64,000 nucleotides of DNA, taken from positions 246,381,575 to 246,445,574 of the forward strand of contig NC_066579.1 of assembly GCF_024323335.1 (NCBI RefSeq). The letters run 5' to 3'. The stretch comes from Lathyrus oleraceus. Its lineage: Eukaryota; Streptophyta; Magnoliopsida; Fabales; Fabaceae. Below the pieces are notes generated by a model. That model was not told the origin of the DNA, did not search any database, and was given only the letters and a program-made list of their open reading frames with translations. Of the stretch, positions 18,953-27,366 are shown one piece after another (the stretch's first letter is position 1; the number at the start of each line of letters is the position of its first letter). A program made the translations under genes and the position numbers.

Positions 18953-20937
18953 TGTAACACCCCAATAAAATAAAATAATTATTTAAATTAAGTTAATAGT
19001 ATATTATTAATTTAATCAAATAATTGAGTTATTTTATTATTGGATTATTATTATTATTATTTTGGAATAATAATTACTGGAATATATATAAGTTGGAATT
19101 TAGAAAATCCCATTTTTGGTAAAAAGATTATTTTCACGTGAAAAGGAAAAAGAGGCAGAAAAGGGAAAAGGGCAAAAAGCCAGAGAACGAAGGTTGAAGG
19201 AAGGAAAAGCTTGGAGCTCAGAGATTGCCGGATTTACTCAGGTAAGGGGGGTTTATCACCGATTAATGGGTATTATGGGATAATATGTGATGGGTAGTGA
19301 GAAACCATTGATTTGCCTCTGATTGAATGATGTATGATAAATTTGTGAACTTTTGGGATGAACGAAATTGGGATTAAAATGGAAGAAATTCGTAGGAATT
19401 AGAGGTAGAAAGGTTAGCAATTTGTGAAATCGAAAGTGTATGATTCGTGTTAGATGAGATGAATGAATTGTATGAAAATTGGACTGTAGAAGGTTGGAAT
19501 TGGATAGATCTCGTAGCAGAGAAAGCCATAGCAGATCTGGGAATTCTGGGTTCTGGTCATACGCGTATGGCACTAGGCAATACGCGTATGAGATGGCTGG
19601 TACGCGTATGGATGAGGCCTTACGCGTATGGGTGAGAAAGATGATGTTTTGAACGTGAAATTGTCTCTGTTGGTACGCGTAGGAGAATGTGGTACGCGTA
19701 GCATACGCGTATGGGAGTGGGCAATACGCGTATGGATTTGGGCAGGAATGGGCAATACGCGTATGGGTATAGGCAATACGCGTATGGGCAGACTTGTGGT
19801 TTTCCTGAACTGTTGTTGTGCAGTTTTTGGTTGTTTAGGCTGAGCGATGTAACTTAGCTGATGTATGACGTAGTAGGGATCATTTCCCGTTGTTTTGAGC
19901 AGTATAGGTATTAGTAGAGTGTGCTAATACTGTGTTTTAATTATTTGATATGATATGATGTGTTGATACATGTGTTGATGATGTATGATGAAATGCATAA
20001 TGCTGTGAATGTATATATTATGCATGTATTTGTGAATGGACTGTTGTATGGCTTAGAGTGTGAGCATGTGTCCATTGTGGATTGTTGTTGATGTTGCATT
20101 GCTAGATGATTAGCGTGCATAGCATAGCCTGTGGGGCTGTAGCTAATTCCCATAGTGAGGAATTAGTGAGTAAATCATTGTGGAATTGTTGTTGATGTTG
20201 GCATGCTAGGTGATTAGTGTGCATAGTCTAGCCTTTGGGGCTGTAGCTAATTCCCATAGTGAGGAATTAGTGAGTGAGTCACTAGGTCTCAAATGAGTGG
20301 GACTAGTGAGCTTAGTAGCCGTATCTGGAGGGATCGGTGAGCTTGAACTATATGTTCAAGAATAGTCGGTACCGCATGTGTGGAGTCTCATTGCATAAAT
20401 TATGTATGGCGTATAATATGAATGGATGTATTCCAATATTATACGTGTGTTTGTGTTGGTGTTGAGTATTATGTTGAGTTGACGTGCTGTTACTGAATAT
20501 ATGTTTGGATTAGGGTGATGAAATGTGTTAAAATTACTTAGCATTACATAGTGTTTTATAATGCTTATTATATTGATTGAGGAACTCACCCTTACAACCG
20601 TTTTTCAGGTAACGAGCAGTGATTGAGTAGGAGCTAGTAATTGGAGTCTAGAGTAGTTCTTTAGTGGGTCATGCTCTGATAGATGTAACATCGGGACAGG
20701 ATGTTTGACTTGTTTTCATTGATGATTGTTGAATAAGCTTACATGTTTTGTATTGATGTTGGATTCTATTCCGCTGCGAATTATGCAAATGTTTTATTTG
20801 ATTAAATAAATGAGCATGACAGGATATTTTGATGATTGTTATGAAATGATTGTGTGGCACCCTTCGGGGCATAATTACTCTGATTGATATTTTTATTATT
20901 TTAATTAAATATTTGGGGTATTAAGAAGGGTGTTACA
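18953..20937 (+). repeat. Tekay-1 3' LTR (1985 bp, complete)
   Basis: Runs from TGTAACACCCC to GGGTGTTACA; the two ends form an inverted repeat. It contains the 80 bases absent from the 5' LTR (20858-20937). Palindrome array at 19560-19784; candidate donor at 19242. Confidence 0.96.
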
Positions 20938-20942
20938 GGACT
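20938..20942. other. Tekay-1 target-site duplication, right copy (GGACT)
   Basis: GGACT follows the TGTTACA end of the 3' LTR and matches 12514-12518. Confidence 0.95.
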
Positions 20943-20959
20943 CGCTTAGGGAAACCGGG

Positions 20960-20977
20960 TCCCCAGCAGACTCGCCA
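20960..20977 (-). other. Ogre-1 primer-binding site (Arg tRNA type)
   Basis: Minus-strand TGGCGAGTCTGCTGGGGA, two bases after the CA end of the 5' LTR. It differs by one base from TGGCGACTCTGCTGGGGA in Ogre-3. Ogre is known to use an Arg tRNA primer. Confidence 0.88.
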
Positions 20978-21033
20978 GCTGTCGCAGCCTGAAAAATACA
21001 GAGGTGCGAAAAAACAACCGGCGAGAAAGAAAT

Positions 21034-21049
21034 GACAGAAGAGTCGCCA
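21034..21049 (-). other. PBS-like sequence within Ogre-1 U5
   Basis: Minus-strand TGGCGACTCTTCTG repeats the first ten to eleven bases of the PBS about 70 bases upstream of the real one, inside the LTR. Ogre-3 has the same at 34852-34864. Confidence 0.7.
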
Positions 21050-21309
21050 CCGTGCGTTATTTATCCCAAAGGAGGGAAAGGAAACGCTCGAAGTAAACCT
21101 GGAGAAAAGGAAAGGAAAAGGTCTCGCAACCAAATCTTGGGTTCGGGAGTCGATTATGCGAAGGGAAGGTATTAGCACCCCTACGCATTCGTAGTACTCT
21201 ACGGGATCCACTCTTGTTGTTTCTTGTCTAAAGGGTGTGTGTTTATCTAATGTACTATTTACTAAAAGGAAGGGTCAAAGAAAATGACTCGCACGGATGT
21301 CGCATCCAC

Positions 21310-21659
21310 TGCATACGTATCTCATCTGAATATGAGAATCAGAGTCTTCGTAGCTCGGGTTCCTATGGGTTAAGGGTAATTGTGCTCGCTAAGACATCGC
21401 GTCTTATGCCTACGTATCTCATCCGGAATGAGAATCAGAGCAAAAACGTAGTTCAGCTAACTACGGGAATAAGGGTCTCGATTGCAACTAGGGCAAGAGA
21501 AAGGGAAAGTCTCGATCGCAACGAGGGCGAAAGAAAGGATCGCAACAAGGGCGAAAGCAAACAAGGATTAGTTGTTAGTTGTTAGTCAAACTCGGCAAGA
21601 CATCGCATCTTGTGCCTACGTATCTCATCTGAACATGAGAATCAGAGTTGCCGTAGTTC
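21310..21659 (-). repeat. Three copies of a 50-bp stem module in the Ogre-1 LTR
   Basis: Copies at 21310-21356, 21407-21454 and 21613-21659. On the sense strand each reads (G)AACTACG, a short spacer, CTCTGATTCTCAT, a loop of 5-6 bases, ATGAGATACGTAGGCA. TCTCAT pairs with ATGAGA and CTACG with CGTAG (4 bp in the first copy). The same module occurs three times in Ogre-3. Confidence 0.75.
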
Positions 21660-21915
21660 GGCTACATAGGGCTTGCCATCTGAATATGGACTTACAAAGG
21701 AAGACACCAGTTGTGTCAAAGGAGAGTGGGCAATGTGTTCACGTCCTAACAGCAGGTGTCGCAGCTCGCTGAATCGAGTCTTAGGCAGTTACCTCTTTGC
21801 AATAGGATGGATTGACATGCCACAAGATCGGAGACGCTCGGAAAGGTCTAGAAGTGGGGGAGCTCTGCCCTAGAGTTGTCATGCAATATGTACTTAAGTG
21901 TTAGGATTTACAAAT

Positions 21916-22089
21916 GGGAATATCTACCCAATGTTAGCATGCAAAGAATATGGGAATTCTACCTATGTTATCATACAAAAGAATAAGGGAATCCTACCTA
22001 TGTTATCATACAAAAGGATATGGGAATCTTACCTATGTTATCATACAAAAGGATATGAGAATCTTACCTATGTTATCATACAAAAGGTT
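21916..22089. repeat. Minisatellite with about five 35-bp units in the Ogre-1 LTR
   Basis: Units begin near 21916, 21952, 21987, 22022 and 22057 and share CCTATGTTATCATACAAAAG. The first unit is the most diverged. Confidence 0.88.
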
Positions 22090-22160
22090 CTATCTAATGG
22101 GTGCTACCTAATCGGAACAAGAATTGACGAGTGGAGCAAGGAGAGGTGCTAGGGATAAGG

Positions 22161-22265
22161 GTAGATGGCGATGCACGAAGCAATCGACTTACAAGGTTGA
22201 TGGCGATGCATAAAGCAATCGACTTACAAGGTTGATGGCGATGCATAAAGCAATCGACTTACAAA
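22161..22265. repeat. Minisatellite with three 35-bp units in the Ogre-1 LTR
   Basis: Three units of GTTGATGGCGATGCATAAAG plus CAATCGACTTACAAG; a single unit stands alone near 22573-22610. The period is also 35 bp, but the sequence is unrelated to the array just before it. Confidence 0.88.
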
Positions 22266-22610
22266 AGGGTGGATGAATACGTGCTGGTTCTGTTAGGTTT
22301 TGAAAAAATGATTACTCGACGTTGGATCGAGGTTTTGATCTTGTTTTGAAATGGTTATCGAATGTTCATTTTAATTCTTGTATTAACAGATGAATAAAGA
22401 ATGAAAGAATAAATATTATACATTTCATGGGAGAGGGGTACATTTGTTATGAATGGGGATTCAAAGTATTGGAATAATTAAATCGGGTCCAAACAATAAA
22501 TAATGCAATGTATGAGTGTAAGTGCAAAGGAACCGGCTCATTGTAAGAAAGCCCAAGAGTAAGCTATGTGAGGTTGATGGCGATGCTTAAAAAGCAATCG
22601 ACTTACAAGG

Positions 22611-23441
22611 GTGTGAAAATGGGCTCGATATTAAATCGAGAAAAATATGATTTTTATAAATTTAAAAATGGTTTTGAATGAATGATGAAATTAAAAAAAT
22701 AAAATAAAAATAAATTTGCATTATTAACAAATGAAACTATGAGTATAATAAAGGCATAAACATTAAAAGAAATGAAAATTATAAAAGAAAATAAAATAGC
22801 TAAAAGAAATAAAATGCCAAAAAAATGCCACACATGAGTATTGAACCCACCCCACTCAAGACTATGATACTACCCTTCTCCACCAGACCACTCATGGTTA
22901 GTTGTTATTTTGATGCTAGACTGGATAAATAAACTAAAATGGATTAAAAATTAGAATTAAAATAAAAAACTAATAAAAGAGAAAACTGTTGGACTACCGG
23001 TAACTGAACCCAGCCGCTTGGCTGTTGGGTTATCAATGGGGAAGAAGTTGGAAACATAAACACCATTATTAACTAAACCTAGGAATTCTAAGCAAAACCT
23101 TTAATGTTTTTTTAAAAACCAATCATGTTTAAAATAAAAATAAAAAAAAGAAAGAAAATAAAGAAAACGAAACAACAGACACTTCCGTCTCCCTCTCACA
23201 CTGCGTCTCTCACCATCTCATAAACTCTCTCAAGCTCAAAGAAAACGCTCCCTCAACTCTCACCCTTCTCTCTCAATCGCGTATTTGTTTCATCAAACAT
23301 TTACTGAATTTCTCCAAATGCCAAACATAAACCAAGAACCATGAGTCAAAGAAAATGAAATCAAATAACATTGAAATCTCAAATCGAACTCAAACCTTAG
23401 GGGTTTAGTTTGCCGTCGATGTGAATTAAAGAGGAATGGAG
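22611..23441. other. Ogre-1 LTR, AT-rich and pyrimidine-rich stretch, no gene seen
   Basis: AT-rich sequence followed by a CT-rich run at about 23170-23290 on the plus strand (GA-rich on the element's sense strand). This is the expected place of the leader downstream of the promoter; nothing coding is seen. Confidence 0.5.
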
Positions 23442-23447
23442 AAGGAG

Positions 23448-23754
23448 CTTACCTACAGTGTAGAGATTGGCCCCAAAGGATATTCAGATAATTTCTTGAG
23501 CCTGCACTTTTCTTTCACAAATTCCTTATTCTCCTTCTTCTTGATCTCTGGTATGTAGGATGAAAGTCGATGATGTTGTTGATGTTGCTTTCGCGAGGAT
23601 TCCTGCGGTGGCGGTGAGTTTGCAAGCTCCTGATTTCGTCTCTCTTGTGGTTTTCTTTGATTTTTTGGGATTAGGGTTTATAGTCTCTTTTCCGCCTCCA
23701 GGTTTTTCGTTGTTGATTCCCTCCTCTTACTGATTTGCTCTCTCTATTTATCTC
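23448..23754 (-). promoter_or_regulatory. Candidate Ogre-1 promoter and first splice donor
   Basis: On the minus strand a TATA-like GATAAATAGAG (23754-23742) is followed about 290 bases later by GTAG/GTAAGC, a strong plant donor consensus (intron would start at 23452). This mirrors the TATA-then-donor layout of the Tekay LTRs. Inference from sequence only. Confidence 0.4.
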
Positions 23755-25792
23755 CCAGCTTAGGGTTTTGAATCGGTCCCCTTGTGTCCAAAAGTGTATC
23801 TCTGCAAAACACTTTTTTGATGCTCAGAATTTGGTCCATCTCGTTTGATACTTGGATCTGGAACAGGTAACCTGAGCATGTGCCTTCTTCTTTGTTTTTG
23901 TCTCTATTCTGTTTTGGGATATTTTCTGGAATTACTGCCTTTGCTAATTACTCTATCTTTTTTACTGCAGTGAATTAAATGGAACATGGGTTTGATTCAG
24001 TGTTTCACAAGTCTTTTTCATTTCTTTTGTTGCAGCAAGCATGCCTAGATTTGGCTCATCATCACAGCTCAAAGCTTAAACAACTTTGACTTAATGATGC
24101 AAGATTAAGGCATGTTTAGCCTACTGTTTCCATAACTGGTTTTTGGTAGTGCATATGGATGAACTCTGTGGAAATGTTCTTCCAACTCAGCATAGGGTAA
24201 ATTGTTATGTTTGATTTTGCACAGGTTGGCACTAATTGGTTTTGTCTAGTCTGTGAACTCATGTTGTGCCCTTTGCCCAAAGCATTGGTGTGGCTCTAAT
24301 TGGCTTTGCTTAAGACTAACTGTTTATAGGTTTTGCACTGTGGTTTGGTGATCTTAGTAGCAGCTTGATACAGGTTTTCCATGGTTGTGGTCTCCAGGTT
24401 CCCTTTGACCTTGGCAAGGTTTTTAGAAGGGTGTGGATTCAGTTTAGGTTCTGTTAATCGTTGAGCATTGTGTTGGTTAGCATGTGAATTGTTTACCATT
24501 GGATAATGTTGCAGGGTTGTTATTGTGCGCACATTGGCTTGCAGGATGCTGTGAGATGCTGCTAATTCTAGACCAGACTGTAGCAATGTTAGGTGTGTCC
24601 TGAGTTTGCTGATGTTTTGTCCAGTAGATTTTGCCTTGTGAATTTTGGCTTCAACTTGCTTCTGCAACAGGGTTTCAACTGGGTTCAGCAGTATGATTCT
24701 AACTTGATTTTGCAACATGATTCAGCTTCAGGTTTGCATTAGGCTAGATTTCAAAGGGCTTGGACTTAAACCATGATGTAAGGTATAATTTAACAGGTAT
24801 TCTGCATTATGTTTCTGTCTTTCACCTTGGATACAACCTGTTGTAACTAGCTAATGATGAGGGTTTGCATAACCTGGCAAATTATTTCATGTTGTTTTGG
24901 ACTGAACAGTTTGACTAGCCTTCACTAAGAACCTTGGTTGCATGGCTTGGTTTCAATTCCAATATGCAAGATCAATTTGTTATCAGCTAGTTCCATGCCC
25001 ATTCATACTGATTTATGTATCCCATGGGTTGTGATTTATGTTGTGATTACCTTGACTTGAGTGCATTGCAAACTTCATGGATGACTGTTTCTGTCTTGGT
25101 TTTGCAGCAGGATAACTAGCCTGGCTCAGCTAGTATGCGCCCTGGTATGGGAAGTAGCATCATGGTCAATATGGATTGATGACTCAATGTGTGAAGTTGC
25201 TCTTGCATTACAGGTTCACATTGATCTCAGGTCACAAAGGTATGGTTATGCTGATTAGTTGGAACACAAATGATAAGGATATGGGGTTGTCATTTGGAAA
25301 TTGATTGAACTTTGTTATGAAACCTTGCAGGCTGACTGAATGGCTTTTGGATTTCCACTCACATGGAATTTGCCAAGCTGGTATGACGCAGGGCTGGAAC
25401 AAATGGAGTTGTTTGGATTATGGAACTATTATGACTGAACCATGTTAAGTGCTTTCCACTTTTGAACTTCTTTGTAGCTGTTACGCCCTGCTGTTGTTGT
25501 GCCTTGTTTTGATGATTATGTTAGATGCCTGCTGCATGTTGTCTTAGCATGATTGTTGCAGCATTGCATTCAACTTCTGATGTTTGCTTGGTTGTGTGCC
25601 TGAAACATGACACTATCTAGAACAATAATTTGCACTACATTGCCCTGGTAATTGAGTCTGCTTGCCTTGTTTAGCTGCAGGATTTGTTTAGATGTGTTGT
25701 AGCATGCTAGCATGATGATGATGTTATGGTGTTGTTGCAAAGCATTGGGCAATGCAATATGTGTGCAACAGGATTGTCTCTAGATTTCCTGA
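23755..25792. other. Ogre-1 LTR body, no gene seen
   Basis: Two kilobases of LTR with TG- and CA-rich words. A 140-codon frame on the minus strand (24718-24296) has no recognisable domain, is low in complexity and is rejected as a gene. Confidence 0.5.
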
Positions 25793-26026
25793 TCAATCCC
25801 ACGAATCTTTAACACAACAGATGAAAACTTGGACTTCTTTTCTGGTTTGTATCCGGTTAATCAGACGCTCCCATGCTTTTACACAGTCCTGAAGTTTCCC
25901 CTTCTTTAACATATAATGAGCACCCAGCTTCTGCACGCCACGGCGGTTTGGCCAATTAGTGAGAAATTCTGCTGATCCTAGAGGCAATGTCTCAGTTAAT
26001 TGTGGTTCTGGAGGTGTTGCATCTGG
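25793..26026 (-). pseudogene. Unidentified coding-like fragment captured in the Ogre-1 LTR
   Basis: A 78-codon open stretch ending in TGA reads TPPEPQLTETLPLGSAEFLT and then NRRGVQKLGAHYMLKKGKL followed by QDCVKAWERLINRI. The composition is that of a normal soluble protein, with a helix-turn-helix pattern like a TPR or PPR pair at its end; I do not recognise the family. It lies on the sense strand of the LTR. On the same strand at about 26256-26170 a separate stretch has a zinc-knuckle pattern (CLHCQEMGHYSNDR) whose last Cys is Arg. Both look like pieces of host or older mobile genes. Confidence 0.45.
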
Positions 26027-26440
26027 CCATCAAGTCCTGTGAGAACAAGTTCTGAGCGATTGCCGTTATGCAGATGAGATTCATATTGTTTTTGTTTTTG
26101 TGTGGATTAGAAGGCTGAACATTGGATCATGCTGCTGGAAGAGTTTTGTTCGAGTTCAGTTATGTTGGGCATTCATGGAGTGTCGAGCTTGTGAAGGACG
26201 ATCATTAGAATAGTGCCCCATTTCTTGACAGTGCAAACACGATGAAGGCCTCGGGTTGGTTTGATGCGAGTGTTAAGCAGGTTCGAATAAGGCTCATGCA
26301 GCAGATTTTGCCTTAGACTGTTGTAGGATTGTGACGCTGCAAGGTTTGTAAGGTTGGCTGGGACTGATGCGTCCTCACGTTAATGTGCATTCTGCAGATA
26401 ATACGGATGATTCCACTCTAACCTTGCCCATGGCTCTGAC

Positions 26441-26840
26441 TTATGGTTTGCCGGTGTGAACGAGAACATGTGATATTTGTAGTATGCAAGTGAGATATCT
26501 TCCCAAGTATGAGTCACTAAGAAAAGCTCCAATTAAAGAGAAGAAATAAGTGGTTCCCATCCATATGCCAAATGTGCTTGCTGTCTCAACATTAGTTTGT
26601 TTCAATACTAATTTTTGAGAAGAGAACCAAATTTGCTTCCACTCCAGAGAAAGCCGATGCAATCAGTCCTTGATTCACTAACAACAACGATGCACCCTTC
26701 CATCTACCAGTCCTAGCTTTCAAAGCAGGTTTTCCATAAAAATCAACGGATCCATCTCCAGTGCAAGAATTGATACAGTTCTCCTCATGCTTGTAAACTT
26801 CAATAGCCTGAGAGCTAGAATCTTCTTCGTTTCCGTCCAT
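26441..26840 (-). pseudogene. NPF (NRT1/PTR) transporter gene fragment inside the Ogre-1 LTR
   Basis: From an ATG at 26840 the frame reads MDGNEEDSSS, then DFYGKPALKARTGRWKGASL and LLVNQGLIASAFSG, the N-terminal cytoplasmic part and first membrane helix of plant NPF (nitrate/peptide transporter) proteins. After a frameshift near 26600 the similarity goes on in the next frame with IWMGTTYFFSLIGAFLSDSY and LGRYLTC. Only about 125 of the usual roughly 580 residues are present. The family match is from known NPF sequence character, not from a search. The fragment lies on the element's sense strand, within the LTR, and keeps its own start codon. Confidence 0.85.
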
Positions 26841-26882
26841 TGTTCGTCAAAGACTGCACTAGATAGGGTTTAGGGAATTTGG

Positions 26883-26944
26883 GTTGACTTTGGTCAAAGT
26901 TGACCAAAAAGTCAACTGTTGACCAAAGTCAACAGTTGGTCAAA
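26883..26944. promoter_or_regulatory. Seven W-boxes in 62 bp of the Ogre-1 LTR
   Basis: TTGACC or TTGACT occurs three times on the plus strand and four times on the minus strand in alternating orientation, partly as inverted pairs such as GGTCAAAGTTGACC. TTGACY is the binding site of WRKY factors. The position, about 420-480 bp from the LTR start, is in U3. Confidence 0.75.
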
Positions 26945-27366
26945 AATGCCAAATTTTGTATTTTCTTGTATGGACTCACATGTAATGGTTTACAATGACA
27001 TGAAATAGATTGAAATGGATTAACAAATGGTTTGAAATTGGTTTCCAAATTGTTTTGTCTTATGACTTGAATGTTTGACTTTTGAAAAATAACTTGACTG
27101 ATAATGTACATGAACAAGGTCATGAAATGAGACCATAAGGTTAGGGTTTTGACATAGCATCCATGAACCAATAACATGACTAGCAAGTGGCTTGAAACAC
27201 AAGAAGCATTGTTGTTCAGATGACCCAGACCATAGATGTATCCACAATCACATGAACAACACCATGACTTTGGACCAAGACCAATCCTCATATAAAAACA
27301 AAATAAGGTTAGGCCAAGCATGCTAAACAAACATAAAAAATTCAAGACCAAAATCGGGGTATGACA

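Larger units (their letters stand above)
12519..20937 (+). mobile_element. Tekay-1: intact-coding Tekay-lineage chromovirus
   Basis: A complete 8419-bp element with 5' LTR (12519-14420), PBS, a single Gag-Pol frame, a polypurine tract and 3' LTR (18953-20937). It is flanked by GGACT on both sides and inserted in the Ogre-1 5' UTR. The LTRs differ by four substitutions and one 3-bp indel that I can see over 1.9 kb, apart from an 80-bp deletion at the end of the 5' LTR. So it is a very recent insertion. A C-terminal chromodomain and an initiator-Met tRNA primer site fit the Tekay lineage. Confidence 0.96.
1..27366 (-). mobile_element. Ogre-1: Ogre/Tat-lineage Ty3/gypsy retrotransposon, interrupted by Tekay-1
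   Basis: Read on the minus strand the order is 5' LTR (27366-20980), PBS, 5' UTR, ORF1, gag-pro, intron, RT, two RNase H domains, integrase remnant, repeat-rich 3' UTR, polypurine tract and the start of the 3' LTR, which runs off the window at base 1. The 257 visible bases of the 3' LTR match 27110-27366 with two mismatches that I can see, so both belong to one insertion. An extra ORF upstream of gag, dual RNase H, a pro/RT intron and a 3' UTR minisatellite are known hallmarks of Ogre elements in legumes. The right edge lies inside the integrase of Ogre-2; the likely 5-bp target copy is CCCAT at 27367-27371, but its partner is outside the window. Two gag-pro stops and an integrase deletion make the copy non-autonomous. 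Confidence 0.93.
20980..27366 (-). repeat. Ogre-1 5' LTR (6387 bp)
   Basis: Bounded by the PBS on one side and by the TGTCATACC start shared with the 3' LTR on the other. From its 5' end it holds a W-box cluster, a host transporter fragment, a second unidentified coding fragment, a TATA-like box with a downstream splice donor, two 35-bp minisatellites and three copies of a stem module near the 3' end. The many short frames on both strands elsewhere in it have no visible protein character. Confidence 0.88.

Noticed and set aside
23160..23800. Pyrimidine-rich plus-strand stretch as the 5' UTR of a host gene
   Set aside because: It lies inside the Ogre-1 LTR bounded by PBS and LTR start; no coding frame follows on the plus strand. 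It fits better as the antisense of the Ogre leader.
24296..24718. 140-codon minus-strand frame in the Ogre-1 LTR
   Set aside because: Low-complexity composition, no motif, no relation to other Ogre proteins; lies in non-coding LTR.
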